DNA from: Desulfobulbus sp. | Lineage (GTDB): Bacteria > Desulfobacterota > Desulfobulbia > Desulfobulbales > Desulfobulbaceae | Assembly (NCBI GenBank): GCA_031280615.1 | Contig: JAITGO010000002.1 | Coordinates: 186,001 to 250,000, forward strand | DNA: 64,000 nt | Direction of reading: 5' to 3' | Shown here: piece after piece, positions 9,208 to 18,218 of the stretch | Numbering within the stretch: position 1 is the stretch's first letter | Layout of the letters: every line of letters starts with the position of its first letter | Made by a program: the position numbers and the translations under genes | Notes under the pieces: model-generated | Told to the model about the DNA's origin: nothing | Databases searched by the model: none | What the model saw: only the letters and a program-made list of their open reading frames with translations

Positions 9208-10923
9208 TCAGCCCTCCTCGGCAAAGGCCAGGGACCAGGTGCCCGGCCCCATGTGGACCCCGGAAGTCAGGGAAAGGGGCACCGTCAGGATCTCCGCGCC
9301 GGGGAGAAGCGTGCGCAACTGCGGCTGGACCGCCTCGCGGACCCAGGACTCGTTGTCGGAATACTGCAGGAGGAGCACGGCGCGGTCGGGGGCGTGGATC
9401 TTTGTTTTGGCTTTGTCGAGGGCAAAGGCGAGCTGGCCCGCGCGGCTGCGGACCAGGCCCACCTTCCGCACCCCCTCCGGAGTCGGGCTGATCACCGGTT
9501 TCAGGTGCAGGAAATCGCCGAACAGGCCGCTGGCCCGCGACACCCGGCCGCCGGCGACGAGATGGCGCAGGGTATCGATGAAAACGTATTCCCGGCAGGT
9601 TTCGACCAGGCGCAGGGCATGGGCCCTGACCGCGTCGGCATCTTCCGTGCGCAGGGCCAGGCGGCCGGCGAGCAGGGCGATCAACCCCAGCCGACCCGAG
9701 GCGGCGCCGGTGTCGATGGTCTCCAGGCAGTGTTCGCGGTCCTGTTGCCGCTGCCAGGCAAGGGCCGCGCCGTGGTTGCCGGTGAAGGCGGAACCGACGC
9801 AGAGGTAAAGGGTGCGCCCGAACTCCTCGCAGACGCTTCGAAACCGCCGATGCCGCTCGGCCAGCGAGGCCTGGGCCGTGGTCAGACGATGGCCCAGGCG
9901 CATCAGGGCGTAGATCGTTTCCGGATCGCAAAGGCTTTCCGGCCGGGCGGTGTCGCCATGGACGATGTAGCTGTCCACCAGGCCGATGCCGTGGCGGCGC
10001 GCCAACGGACGCGGCAGGGAGCCGGCCGCATCGGTCAGGATGTGGAGGCATCCCCTGCCAGCCGGATGCGGTCCCCGGTCCCCGCCTTTGGCATCGAGGG
10101 GTTCGGCCGACCAGCCGGCCACCTCGCCCAGGCCGGCGAGCCGGGAGCGCAGGCCCGGCGGATCGGGGGTGTGCACGTGGATCTTCAACCGTGTTCGCTC
10201 GGGAACGACCACCAGGCTCTCGCCCAGATCGGCCATTACTGCCTGGTCGAGCGGCTTGTCGCCGGCCGGGGCGAGCAGGAGGTCGACGCAATACTCCTGG
10301 CTGGCTGGCGGCCGGTACTCGGCGCGCAATGCGAGCCGGCCGGGAAAAAGGGCAAAAAGCGAGGGGCTGTCGCCGGCCATGCCGGTCAGGGTCCGGAAAA
10401 AACCGTCGAAAAAGATGTACATGCCCAGGGCCCCGGCATCGACCACCCCGGCCGAGCGGCAATCGGCCTGGATCTGGGCGGTGGCCAGCACGGTTTGGCG
10501 CAGGGCGGTAAGGACGGTTTCGCCGGCAGCCGCGTCACCCGGCGGGCAGCGGGCCAGGATTTCGGACAAGGCGTCGAAGACCGTGAGCATGGTGCCGTCC
10601 CTGGGGTCCGCGACCGCCTGGCGGGCCCTCCCGCACCCTTCCCCCACCCGCGCGGCCAGGTCGTCCGCGCCTGTCGCCCCCAGGAGGGCACCGAAAAAGG
10701 CGGCGGCGATATTGCCGGAGTTGCCGGTGGCCGCACGGATGATCCGTTCGGCCGTCCGCTCCGGATCTTGGCCGCAGGCGCGCAGCGGGCCAAGGCTGAT
10801 GCGGAGGTTGGCGCCGGTGTCGGCGTCGGCCACGGGAAAGACATTGATCCGGTCGAGCAAATCGGACCAGGCGCTCAAGCCGGCATACCCGGCGGCAAAG
10901 GCCTCTGCCAGGGGCGTGGTCAT
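9208..10923 (-). CDS. DAK2-DegV fusion (FakA/FakB-like fatty acid kinase)
   Basis: A 571-residue two-part protein. Residues 1 to about 290 are DAK2/FakA-like: NVFPVADADTGANL carries the acidic nucleotide/metal motif, followed by TGNSGN and later KIHVHTPDPPG, which matches the FakA middle domain. From about 295 a DegV/FakB fatty-acid-binding domain begins with LHILTDAAGSLP. In Gram-positives, FakA phosphorylates fatty acids held by the separate protein FakB to give acyl phosphates. A single-chain kinase plus binding protein inside this cluster suggests activation or recycling of a free fatty acid. The ATG at 10923 overlaps the ligase stop (ATGA). Confidence 0.8.
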   Translation of the reverse strand: MTTPLAEAFAAGYAGLSAWSDLLDRINVFPVADADTGANLRISLGPLRACGQDPERTAERIIRAATGNSGNIAAAFFGALLGATGADDLAARVGEGCGRARQAVADPRDGTMLTVFDALSEILARCPPGDAAAGETVLTALRQTVLATAQIQADCRSAGVVDAGALGMYIFFDGFFRTLTGMAGDSPSLFALFPGRLALRAEYRPPASQEYCVDLLLAPAGDKPLDQAVMADLGESLVVVPERTRLKIHVHTPDPPGLRSRLAGLGEVAGWSAEPLDAKGGDRGPHPAGRGCLHILTDAAGSLPRPLARRHGIGLVDSYIVHGDTARPESLCDPETIYALMRLGHRLTTAQASLAERHRRFRSVCEEFGRTLYLCVGSAFTGNHGAALAWQRQQDREHCLETIDTGAASGRLGLIALLAGRLALRTEDADAVRAHALRLVETCREYVFIDTLRHLVAGGRVSRASGLFGDFLHLKPVISPTPEGVRKVGLVRSRAGQLAFALDKAKTKIHAPDRAVLLLQYSDNESWVREAVQPQLRTLLPGAEILTVPLSLTSGVHMGPGTWSLAFAEEG

Positions 10924-12284
10924 GGGGCAAAGAGCCGAAGAACGGCCTCGCGATCGACCTTGCCGTTGGCCTTGAGCGGCAGTCGTTCGACCGTCTTGAC
11001 GGCGCGCGGCAGGGCATGGGGTTCGAACCGGGCGGCCAGGGCGGCGCGGATCGCCTCGGCCGGCACCGGCTCCCCTTCCACCAGGGCGACGATGCGGTGT
11101 TCGCGGCCGCCGGCATCCGGCAGGGCCAGGACCAGGCAATCGGCAACGCCCGCGAGTTGTCTGATCGCCCCCCGGATCTCCTCCAGGTCGACCCGCTTGC
11201 CGCCCACCTTGGTGATCGAGTCGGCCCGGCCCTTGAGCTGAAAACCGGTCGTGCCGGCAAGTTCGACCCGGTCGCCGGTGCGGAAAAAGCCCTCCGCATC
11301 CCGTGGCAGGCCTGGGGAAAGGTAGGGCGAGCGGATCGAAAGCCGTTCGTCCCGGATATGCCAGTCCACGGTGGGATACGGGGTGAAGCCGGCCTCGCCC
11401 TGAAAACGGTTGCGCAAGCCAATGCCGCCGGTTTCGGTGGAGCCGTACACTTCGACGATGCCCAGGCGGTTGTGCCGGCAGAACTCGGCGTTATCCTCGG
11501 CATCGAGCATGCCGGCCGAGGAAAAGGCCCGGCGAAGCGAGGGCCCCAAGGGGCCTTTGCCCCGCAGCGCCCGGTATTGGGGGGGAACGCCGACCAGGAT
11601 CGTTGCCTGCCATGTTCGCACGGTGCGGACGATTTCCTCGGGGAACGATGGGCTGTCCGGGACGACGGACGCCCCCGAAACCAGCGGCAGAAGCACGGAA
11701 TAGAGCAGGCCGTAGATGTGGGCGGGGGAGACGGTGGCGACGATGCGGTCCGTCGGCGAAACGGCGAAACGGTCCGCCAGAAACAGGGCCTCGGCCAAGA
11801 GATTGGTCCCGGTTTTCGGCCAGAGTTGCGGCGCGCCGGTGGAACCGCCGGTATACAGGCGCAGCAGTTCCCCTTTCGGCCGGGCATCGGACCGGGGCGA
11901 ACCGTCCGGGATCTCGCCCCAGGGCGGTCGGATCGCCTCCATGTCGGCCAACTCCTCCCGATCGGTGTCGACCAGGGCCACGGTGCAGCCGGTGGCCTGC
12001 CGCATCCCGGCCAGGATTTGGTCGGAAAAACCGTGCGGCAGCAGTACGACCGGACCGCCGGCCAGCGAGTTCAGCAGCGCGGCGGCGATCGACGCCCGAT
12101 TCTCGGTCGCCAGGCAGACCGTGCCCCGCTGGCCGGTACCGCCCAGGCGAGTTCCCAGCCAGGCGGCCATGCCATGCACCTCGCCAAAGGTGGCCCCGCC
12201 GGCGACGAACTCCCGCCTTGCCTCGAAAGGTTCGGCACGCAGGGACACGGCCGTCTGTTGAGCGCCAGGGTCTGGGGTCGTCAT
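10920..12284 (-). CDS. AMP-dependent acyl/aryl ligase
   Basis: A 454-residue ANL-superfamily enzyme. The P-loop-like motif is LYTGGSTGAPQLWPK (143-157), followed by VYGSTETGG, FRTGDRVEL and the C-terminal catalytic lysine region PLKANGK. It should adenylate a carboxylic acid and load it on an ACP or CoA. In aryl-polyene pathways the equivalent ligase loads the aromatic starter; here the starter is unknown and could be aliphatic, given the kinase-like neighbour. It is shorter than typical ligases (~500-550). The start at 12284 overlaps the radical SAM stop. Confidence 0.85.
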   Translation of the reverse strand: MTTPDPGAQQTAVSLRAEPFEARREFVAGGATFGEVHGMAAWLGTRLGGTGQRGTVCLATENRASIAAALLNSLAGGPVVLLPHGFSDQILAGMRQATGCTVALVDTDREELADMEAIRPPWGEIPDGSPRSDARPKGELLRLYTGGSTGAPQLWPKTGTNLLAEALFLADRFAVSPTDRIVATVSPAHIYGLLYSVLLPLVSGASVVPDSPSFPEEIVRTVRTWQATILVGVPPQYRALRGKGPLGPSLRRAFSSAGMLDAEDNAEFCRHNRLGIVEVYGSTETGGIGLRNRFQGEAGFTPYPTVDWHIRDERLSIRSPYLSPGLPRDAEGFFRTGDRVELAGTTGFQLKGRADSITKVGGKRVDLEEIRGAIRQLAGVADCLVLALPDAGGREHRIVALVEGEPVPAEAIRAALAARFEPHALPRAVKTVERLPLKANGKVDREAVLRLFAP

Positions 12285-13549
12285 TTGCCCGTCCGCTCCT
12301 TGCCGAAGGTCTGCCCGGCCAGCTCCCGGTTGCGCGGTCTGAAGGTGTTGTCGGCCATCTCCTTCCGCACCACCTGCTGGAAGAGCTTGGCCATCTTGAT
12401 ATTCTGCGATTCGTCCCGGTAAAAGGCGCTCCAGGCATAATCGAGCAATTCCTGCAAGCGTTCCGGCGACATGTGCCTGGGCCGGTACACGACCCGGTCC
12501 GCCGAATAGCCGTCCCAGTCGCTGGAGAGGATGCGGTTCTGGCGCTGGAGTTCGTCGAAGGCCCTGGTATGCGGGAAAGGGGTCAACACGGTGAATTCGG
12601 CCAGGTCCAGTTCGATGTCGAGGAGAAAATCGACCAGTCGTTTGATCGAGTCTTCGGTATGGCTGTCGAGTCCGAGCAGGATCGTGCCCTCGACGCCGAT
12701 GCCATGGTCGTGATAGCGCTTGATCCGCTCCCGGATGTATTCCGAGGTGTCGAACACCGCCTGGTAGACGTACCAGGCTCCGGCCCGGGCGGCGAGATCG
12801 AGCACCTCGGGCTTGTCCTCGATGGGATGGCAGCACCATTTCTTCTTCAGCGGGATCATCTCCCGGAACAACTCCATCTCCCAGGCGGTATCCTGGGCGA
12901 GTGAATTGTCGACCAGAAACAGACGGTTATTATCGATGGCCGCCATCTCGGCGATGGTCCGCTCGATGGGCCGGGGACGGAATTCCCGGCCGCCCAGATA
13001 GGCCACGGCACAGGGATAGCAGTGGAAACGGCAGCCCCGCGAGGCATGCACCAGGTCGACCATCTGCACCCCCTTGTGGTTGTACAGAGGGCGATTGAGG
13101 ATATCGCGGCGGGCCGTGCCCACCAGGCCGATATCGGGCCGTTGTTCGAGGAAGTTGTAGCAGGGTTCGAGGGCGCCCCGGCGGAAATCGGCAAAGACCC
13201 GTTCCATTCGCCCCTCGGCCTCGCCGAGAAACACGGCGTCGGCGTGGGCCATGGTTTCCTCGGCATGGAGCATGGTGGCGATGCCGCCGAAGATGACCTT
13301 GACGCCCTTGGCGCGGTAGGCGTCGGCGATGGCCCAGCCCCGCTTGACCTGGACGGTCAGCATCATCGAGATGCCGACGAAATCGACCGGGTCGTCGAAA
13401 TCGATGGGTTCCAGGTTTTCATCGATGAAGTCCACGTCCACGAAATCCGGCAGGGTGGCGGCAAAGACCACCGGCCCGTGCGGCGGCAGGTGGAACTCGG
13501 TCTGCCGGGCCAGTTTCGGCCATCGGGGATAGATCAGGCGAAATTTCAT
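12281..13549 (-). CDS. Cobalamin-binding-type radical SAM enzyme
   Basis: A 422-residue protein with an N-terminal B12-binding-like region (about 1-150, FGGIATM near 88-94) and C173, C177, C180 in CRFHCYPC. This is the second BchE-like enzyme of the cluster. The ATG at 13549 is chosen because it gives the family-like MKFRLIYP opening; an ATG at 13567 would add six residues. No strong ribosome binding site distinguishes them. Likely chemistry is radical methylation, ring formation or rearrangement of the acyl chain. Confidence 0.85.
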   Translation of the reverse strand: MKFRLIYPRWPKLARQTEFHLPPHGPVVFAATLPDFVDVDFIDENLEPIDFDDPVDFVGISMMLTVQVKRGWAIADAYRAKGVKVIFGGIATMLHAEETMAHADAVFLGEAEGRMERVFADFRRGALEPCYNFLEQRPDIGLVGTARRDILNRPLYNHKGVQMVDLVHASRGCRFHCYPCAVAYLGGREFRPRPIERTIAEMAAIDNNRLFLVDNSLAQDTAWEMELFREMIPLKKKWCCHPIEDKPEVLDLAARAGAWYVYQAVFDTSEYIRERIKRYHDHGIGVEGTILLGLDSHTEDSIKRLVDFLLDIELDLAEFTVLTPFPHTRAFDELQRQNRILSSDWDGYSADRVVYRPRHMSPERLQELLDYAWSAFYRDESQNIKMAKLFQQVVRKEMADNTFRPRNRELAGQTFGKERTGK

Positions 13550-13567
13550 GGCGGATTCATGCCACAT

Positions 13568-14323
13568 TCATGGCGCGGAAGCCGGGAGGAGTTCGGCCTC
13601 GAGCAGGTGCAGGTTCAGGGTGTACGCGGCGGGGGCATACCCGGTCAGCCTCACTTCGCGGGGCAGGGTGCCGCCGCCGGCCGGGCCGCAGTCGCGCGCC
13701 TCGACGGTGCGGCTGCGCACCGGGAAATCGGCACCGGAGGCGGGCGAGCGCGCGTAGGTGGAGAGCCGGAAACAGCCGTCCGCACCGGGCAGGAGGTCGG
13801 TGACCGTGCGCTCGGCGGTAAAGCGGCAGAGCGGGCTGCCGTCGGCCAGGCGGCCATATTCGGCCGTGCCTGCGGGCGGCAGAAACAGGGTCCGGATATC
13901 GGCGACCAGACCCGCGGCAAAGGCGGGGCCGTCGAAGGGAGGAAGCGCCCGCAAGACCTCCAGGGAGCCGTCGACCGGGGAACGGGCCTCGAACAGGGTG
14001 AGCCCCTCCACGGTCATCAGGGCGCAACTGAGACTGCGGCCGTCGAGCACCACAATCCCCATGGCATTACCGTCGGTGCCATCGGCCAGGTGGAAATCGA
14101 TGGCATGGAGCATCTGCCAGCGCCCCTGGGGGAAACAGGCCGCACAACGGGCGGCGGCGGAATCGGGGGTGGCGGCGACCAGCGGCGGCAGCCGCTCCGG
14201 GCCGGGGCCGGCGCAGGCAACGGGCAGGATGGCGGCCAACAGCAGAAGAGCCGGCCACCCCTTGCCTCGAAACCATTCCTCCCCCCGCGATCCACCCCGG
14301 CAGCGGGGAACACGGGCACTCAC
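13568..14323 (-). CDS. DUF3261-like lipoprotein
   Basis: A 251-residue protein with a basic N-terminus, hydrophobic stretch and lipobox ending at C37 (LPVACAG). The body resembles DUF3261 proteins, which occur in aryl-polyene clusters and are presumed to help move the product to the outer membrane. The start is GTG at 14323, three bases after the ankyrin gene stop, so the two are coupled. The family call rests on motif impression (FPQGRWQMLHAI, MTVEGLTLFEAR). Confidence 0.62.
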   Translation of the reverse strand: MSARVPRCRGGSRGEEWFRGKGWPALLLLAAILPVACAGPGPERLPPLVAATPDSAAARCAACFPQGRWQMLHAIDFHLADGTDGNAMGIVVLDGRSLSCALMTVEGLTLFEARSPVDGSLEVLRALPPFDGPAFAAGLVADIRTLFLPPAGTAEYGRLADGSPLCRFTAERTVTDLLPGADGCFRLSTYARSPASGADFPVRSRTVEARDCGPAGGGTLPREVRLTGYAPAAYTLNLHLLEAELLPASAP

Positions 14324-14326
14324 GGA

Positions 14327-14881
14327 TTATTGCCGTTTCGGCCCGGGTTCGATCGCGCCGGAGGCCCGGAGCAGGTTCGCGACCTCTTTGAATTTGAACT
14401 CAATGGCGTAGGAGAGGGGGGTGCGGCCCTCCTTGTTGGCGACTTCCACCTTGGCTCCATGGTCAAGCAACAACCTGGTCATATCCGCCATGCCGTAATA
14501 GGCCGCAAAACTCAGGGAGGTCCAACCGTCATTGTTCTGGCTGTTGACATCCACCCGTTTGGCGAGCAGCAACTTGACCAAGGGTTCGTTGCCGGCATAG
14601 CTTGCGCACAACAGCGGTGTCATCCCTTCCTTGTTGCGGGCATTGACATCGGCGCCCTTGGCCATCAGGTACCGGGCCGACTCCATGTCGCCGTATTGGG
14701 AGGCGATCAGCAGCGGCGTGTTGCCGTACTTGTCCCGGGATTCGATATCGACGCCCTTGTCGATGAAGGCCTTGGCCTCGGCCGGCTTATGGCTAGAGAT
14801 CGCCGAGTGGATCGAGTGCTGTTGGCAACCGGCGAGCACCAGTCCCAACCCCAGGCACAGCCATATTTTCCATTGTTCCAT
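14327..14881 (-). CDS. Ankyrin-repeat lipoprotein
   Basis: A 184-residue protein. A lipobox ends at C19 (GLVLAGC) and about four ankyrin repeats follow from residue 25 to 175, with signatures GNTPLLIASQYGDME, GMTPLLCASYAGNE and GWTSLSFAAYYGM. A strong AAGGAGGAA precedes the ATG at 14881, which sets the start; further in-frame codons upstream are non-coding. It is probably an envelope-anchored protein-interaction module. It sits directly before the DUF3261-like gene and may be cotranscribed with it. Confidence 0.85.
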   Translation of the reverse strand: MEQWKIWLCLGLGLVLAGCQQHSIHSAISSHKPAEAKAFIDKGVDIESRDKYGNTPLLIASQYGDMESARYLMAKGADVNARNKEGMTPLLCASYAGNEPLVKLLLAKRVDVNSQNNDGWTSLSFAAYYGMADMTRLLLDHGAKVEVANKEGRTPLSYAIEFKFKEVANLLRASGAIEPGPKRQ

Positions 14882-15655
14882 CGTTCTTCCTCCTTGTTGA
14901 CAGATTGACAGATCGGTTCGATGCAAAAGAGAGCAACGCATGGCCCAGTTCCTCTCGGCGTTGCTCCCCAACTTGATCCGGAATGGTACAGCTCCCCGTA
15001 CGTGGAAAAAGGGGGCATAAAAAGTGTCCGCTGTCAAGCATTTCTTAATGGCGGGCATCGTGTTAAAAGTCTATATACAGCAATAGTTTAGAGGGGTTAC
15101 CGGTGACTTCGGCCCACTACTGATTTTTGGACTGAGAGCCACATAGGAGCATCGCGATAGCAAACCAGGAGCGCTACAGCGAACGGATTGCGCACGGTAA
15201 GACCTCGTTCGCCGATCACCATCTCTGCAAAGCCCCCCAAACGAGAACGTGCAGCTCGTGGGCTGCGCGCTCCTGGCAGAACCGAAGGCCATGTTACGCG
15301 GCCTTGGCCCCTTGGCATCAACTCGAAGATCCCGCCGCATCCAGCGGCGGCATGCTTGAGGCGTGGTGTGGAAGCTCCATAGCCAAGCTGAGCGACGTAT
15401 CTGTGAATCGTCTGTCGTGACGTAGTGGTGACGAACCACCAGCATTGAGGATGACACGATTTGCACAACCCAGCGCAGCAAGTCAGGGCGTAGCCCTACA
15501 CCCCGTCCATTGCGGAGGGACTTGCATGGCCGATCCGGCGCAAGCCGGTTCGGCGCTCTCGCAGGGGCGTAGGAAAATCTATCTTGGTTCAATATGCCGC
15601 GAGGCACCTAAACGTTTTGACGATCAACAGAGGCGCACAAAAAAGGAATCCAGTT
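14882..15655. other. Intergenic stretch with no convincing gene
   Basis: About 770 bp without an assignable gene. It contains the promoter side of the ankyrin lipoprotein gene. On the minus strand, open frames at about 15071-15607 and 15097-15468 include a weak helix-turn-helix-like string (SRQTIHRYVAQLGYGAS) but no family I recognise. A GNRA-type hairpin, CCGGC-GCAA-GCCGG, lies at 15535-15548. Base composition looks less GC-rich than the surrounding cluster, consistent with imported or degraded DNA. Confidence 0.4.
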
Positions 15656-17215
15656 ATGTCGCCAATGCAAGGCAGGTTTCACGAACAGTCGGCTCGTTTG
15701 AGGGCTTTATTGGATAGCGATCCTGCCGAGGCGGTAAAGCAGGCCAGGGAGATCAATCTTGATACCCCTGAACCCGAGCGCTTCAATCTGATGGTTCTGC
15801 GTGCAAGCGCCTTGGTGGACGGCGGTGCTTTGACTCAGCAGCAAGACGCGATTGAAGAAGGATTGGTATTGTTTCGTGAATTGCATAGTCGATTCCCGGC
15901 TGCTGCCATAACCTACAACCTGGCAAATGGGTTGGTTGCGGCGACAGGTATTCCACCTCACGGTCCCAGTTGGCTAGATCATCAGGAACGCACTCGAGAG
16001 CACCGTGCCGAAGCGCGCCGATGTTTCTGGAAAGTAGCGCAAGACCTAGATGTCGATTCAGCACTGAAAACCCAGGCCTGGAGCAACCTTGCCAACCAAT
16101 TCAGCAGCAGCTATCGACTCGGCGAAGCTCATGATGCGTGGCTTGCCGCATTGGAGACAGATCCAGAAAACGGAGTTGCAGCTAGTTCCGCAGCCCGTAA
16201 TTTGTTATGGCTTTATGAGCGAGGCGGCTGCTCAGACCTTACCCGGATCGAGGCGATCATGTTGGCCAAGATTGCACATCGGCATCGAGATCGGGTCATC
16301 CAATATGCTGGTGCACAGGCCGCAGAGCAGATCGCTGCGTTCGCCGGGGAACTTGAAGATCCACCACCGCGATCACCACACACAGATCCATTCATCAGTT
16401 GGGTCGAGCGCCAGCGCCTGACGCTTGCACCAGCGGTCGAACTCGTTGATCCATCCTTGGGCAAGCTGGACTGGCTCATGCTTCCAGGGATTCTTGAAAG
16501 GGAATCGGACGTTCACGGAATGCCTCCGCCCGTATTCGCCATGTTTAACGTGCTCAAGAGCGATTTCATCCTTGCGCGCGACCTGGTTTGGCGGGCTGCC
16601 GACGAAGACGTGTGGCCAGCGACGGGGCGATATGGGGACACTCTTGATTACGCTACCTACGGCCCAGATGCGTCTGCGCTTATCTTGGCGCACCGCACGG
16701 CGCTCGACCTGCTCGACAAGATCGCAGTAACGGCGAACCATTACTTCGAGTTTGGGCAATCGCCAGATAAGGTCTACTTTGGAAAACTGTGGCGAGGGAA
16801 CCCTGACAAAACGACTGGTCTGCGCCCACTTGCCGAAAAGGTGGAGAAAGCGATTCGCGGGGGTGCCTCTGCCCTCTATGGCCTTGTGGAGCTTGCCGAG
16901 GACTATGACAGCAGCGCAGGTATCCTGCGTTCTCAAAAAGACCTCCGGAACGCAGGCACGCATCGATTTGTGGTGCTGCATGACATTGGCGACCCGGCGC
17001 ACAGCAGACAGGCACCTGAAATCGAACATCACCAAAGGGAGGCGTATCTTCAGGAGGTATTGCGTGCTTTGCGTGTTGCCAGGTCGGCTATCCAAATGCT
17101 TGCGCTTTCAATTTCGCAACACGAACAAGGCTTGGCGCAACGGACGGCTGGCCTTATTGGGTGGCTGGCCGTCCCCGACCACGATTGGATTCGAGGACGC
17201 GACGCTGAAATTTGA
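15656..17215 (+). CDS. TPR-like protein with C-terminal LA2681-type HEPN domain
   Basis: A 519-residue protein. Residues 10-230 are helical and TPR-like (repeated [11 protein letters not shown] and TYNLANGL patterns). The C-terminal ~200 residues resemble LA2681-type HEPN domains, with the RX4H motif R431-H436 in LRNAGTH. HEPN proteins are often RNases in toxin or antiphage systems. The ATG at 15656 follows an AAAAAAGGAA ribosome binding site. The gene is on the opposite strand to the interrupted cluster arm and less GC-rich, suggesting acquisition. No antitoxin partner is visible next to it. Confidence 0.62.
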   Translation: MSPMQGRFHEQSARLRALLDSDPAEAVKQAREINLDTPEPERFNLMVLRASALVDGGALTQQQDAIEEGLVLFRELHSRFPAAAITYNLANGLVAATGIPPHGPSWLDHQERTREHRAEARRCFWKVAQDLDVDSALKTQAWSNLANQFSSSYRLGEAHDAWLAALETDPENGVAASSAARNLLWLYERGGCSDLTRIEAIMLAKIAHRHRDRVIQYAGAQAAEQIAAFAGELEDPPPRSPHTDPFISWVERQRLTLAPAVELVDPSLGKLDWLMLPGILERESDVHGMPPPVFAMFNVLKSDFILARDLVWRAADEDVWPATGRYGDTLDYATYGPDASALILAHRTALDLLDKIAVTANHYFEFGQSPDKVYFGKLWRGNPDKTTGLRPLAEKVEKAIRGGASALYGLVELAEDYDSSAGILRSQKDLRNAGTHRFVVLHDIGDPAHSRQAPEIEHHQREAYLQEVLRALRVARSAIQMLALSISQHEQGLAQRTAGLIGWLAVPDHDWIRGRDAEI

Positions 17216-17259
17216 ATGCGTCGCGCCAGTGTAGATAGGGGCTCACACGACCCCCAAGG

Positions 17260-17580
17260 TCAGAACAGGCCACGCTCGGCGAATGACGTTGTGGCGCCGA
17301 CGATATGTGATCCAGTGTGCGCACGTCCACCAGCGCCAGGGCTTCCTTGAGGCGCTGGGTCAGCAGATTGTCCGCCTGACTCGGCTCGGAATTTCCACTG
17401 GGATGATTGTGCGAAAAGATCACGGCCGCTGCGTTGTGTTGCAGTGCCGTTTTCACGACTTCACGCGGATACACCTATGCCTGATCGATGGTGCCGCGAA
17501 ACATCTCCACGTATTCGATCAGACGGTTCTGGCTATCGAGAAACAAGGCAGCGAATATCGAGGCTGCATCCACATCCCCG
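17260..17580 (-). pseudogene. radC: Decayed C-terminal remnant of radC
   Basis: The minus strand encodes the JAB-domain half of RadC: IFAALFLDSQNRLIEY, then MFRGTIDQA, an in-frame TAG where a residue should be, then VYPREVV and the metal motif SHNHPSG. A one-base loss near 17306 breaks the end; correcting it restores [13 protein letters not shown] and the native stop at 17260. The N-terminal half is absent. RadC-like JAB proteins are common on genomic islands, so this is likely a scar of an earlier mobile element. Confidence 0.8.
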
Positions 17581-17621
17581 AGCCGCGCGCAAACGTCCCT
17601 TGGCACCCCGTTTCGCCGTTA

Positions 17622-18218
17622 TCAAGGGGTGGCGAAACGCTGGGCCGGAATGTCTCGATTCAAAACCACGCCGGAAAAGGTCAGCACGGTGACGGCGGCG
17701 TCGCCTTCGACGATGGCGATCCGGTCCACCACTCCTTCCTGGGCGCCCAAGCGTAGTTCGATCCGCTTGATCACCGTCTCCAGGCCCGGCTCCTTGGGCG
17801 TCAGCACCAGCGTCTGGGCACCGGTGCGATTGACCGCAAAAAGGGGATTGTCGCTGAAACGGCCGTCCAGCCAACTGCCGATATCCTGAAGCACGGTCCG
17901 CATGGCATCCACCCCGGCGCCGTTGTCCCGCTCGAATCGGCCATCGCGCTCGATCAGCTTGTCGATCCGGCCGTCGTGGAGCAGCAGAACGGTATGGATG
18001 GGCCGCAGGTATTCCCACCGCAGGGACCCAGGTGCCTGAAAGGCGAGCGTTCCCTGGGAAATCAGCGGTCGGGCAAGAATTTTGAGATGTTTTTCCTGGG
18101 TGAAGTCGGCTTGCACCGAGCGCAGACGGGTGGAGGCTGCGCCGGTGTCATCGCCCCGGGCCACGGCCGCCCCCAGCAAGAGGCTCAGGACCAGGCACCA
18201 GACCAGGCGCACGCTCAC
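17622..18218 (-). CDS. LolA-like outer-membrane lipid/lipoprotein carrier
   Basis: A 198-residue protein. The signal peptide spans about 1-22 ([17 protein letters not shown]). The LolA-like fold shows in [13 protein letters not shown] near the N-terminus and LRWEYLRP further on. The GTG start at 18218 overlaps the ketoreductase stop (GTGA). Aryl-polyene clusters encode a dedicated LolA homologue that probably escorts the lipid across the periplasm to the outer membrane; the same is inferred here. The arm is interrupted immediately downstream. Confidence 0.82.
   Translation of the reverse strand: MSVRLVWCLVLSLLLGAAVARGDDTGAASTRLRSVQADFTQEKHLKILARPLISQGTLAFQAPGSLRWEYLRPIHTVLLLHDGRIDKLIERDGRFERDNGAGVDAMRTVLQDIGSWLDGRFSDNPLFAVNRTGAQTLVLTPKEPGLETVIKRIELRLGAQEGVVDRIAIVEGDAAVTVLTFSGVVLNRDIPAQRFATP

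Noticed and set aside
8803..11241. Open frame of 812 codons on the plus strand
   Set aside because: It lies antisense to the GT2, DAK2-DegV and ligase genes, has no recognisable motif and reflects the high GC content.
15584..15655. Extended N-terminus of the HEPN protein
   Set aside because: The extra 24 residues have no match to the family pattern and lack a ribosome site, whereas ATG 15656 has one.
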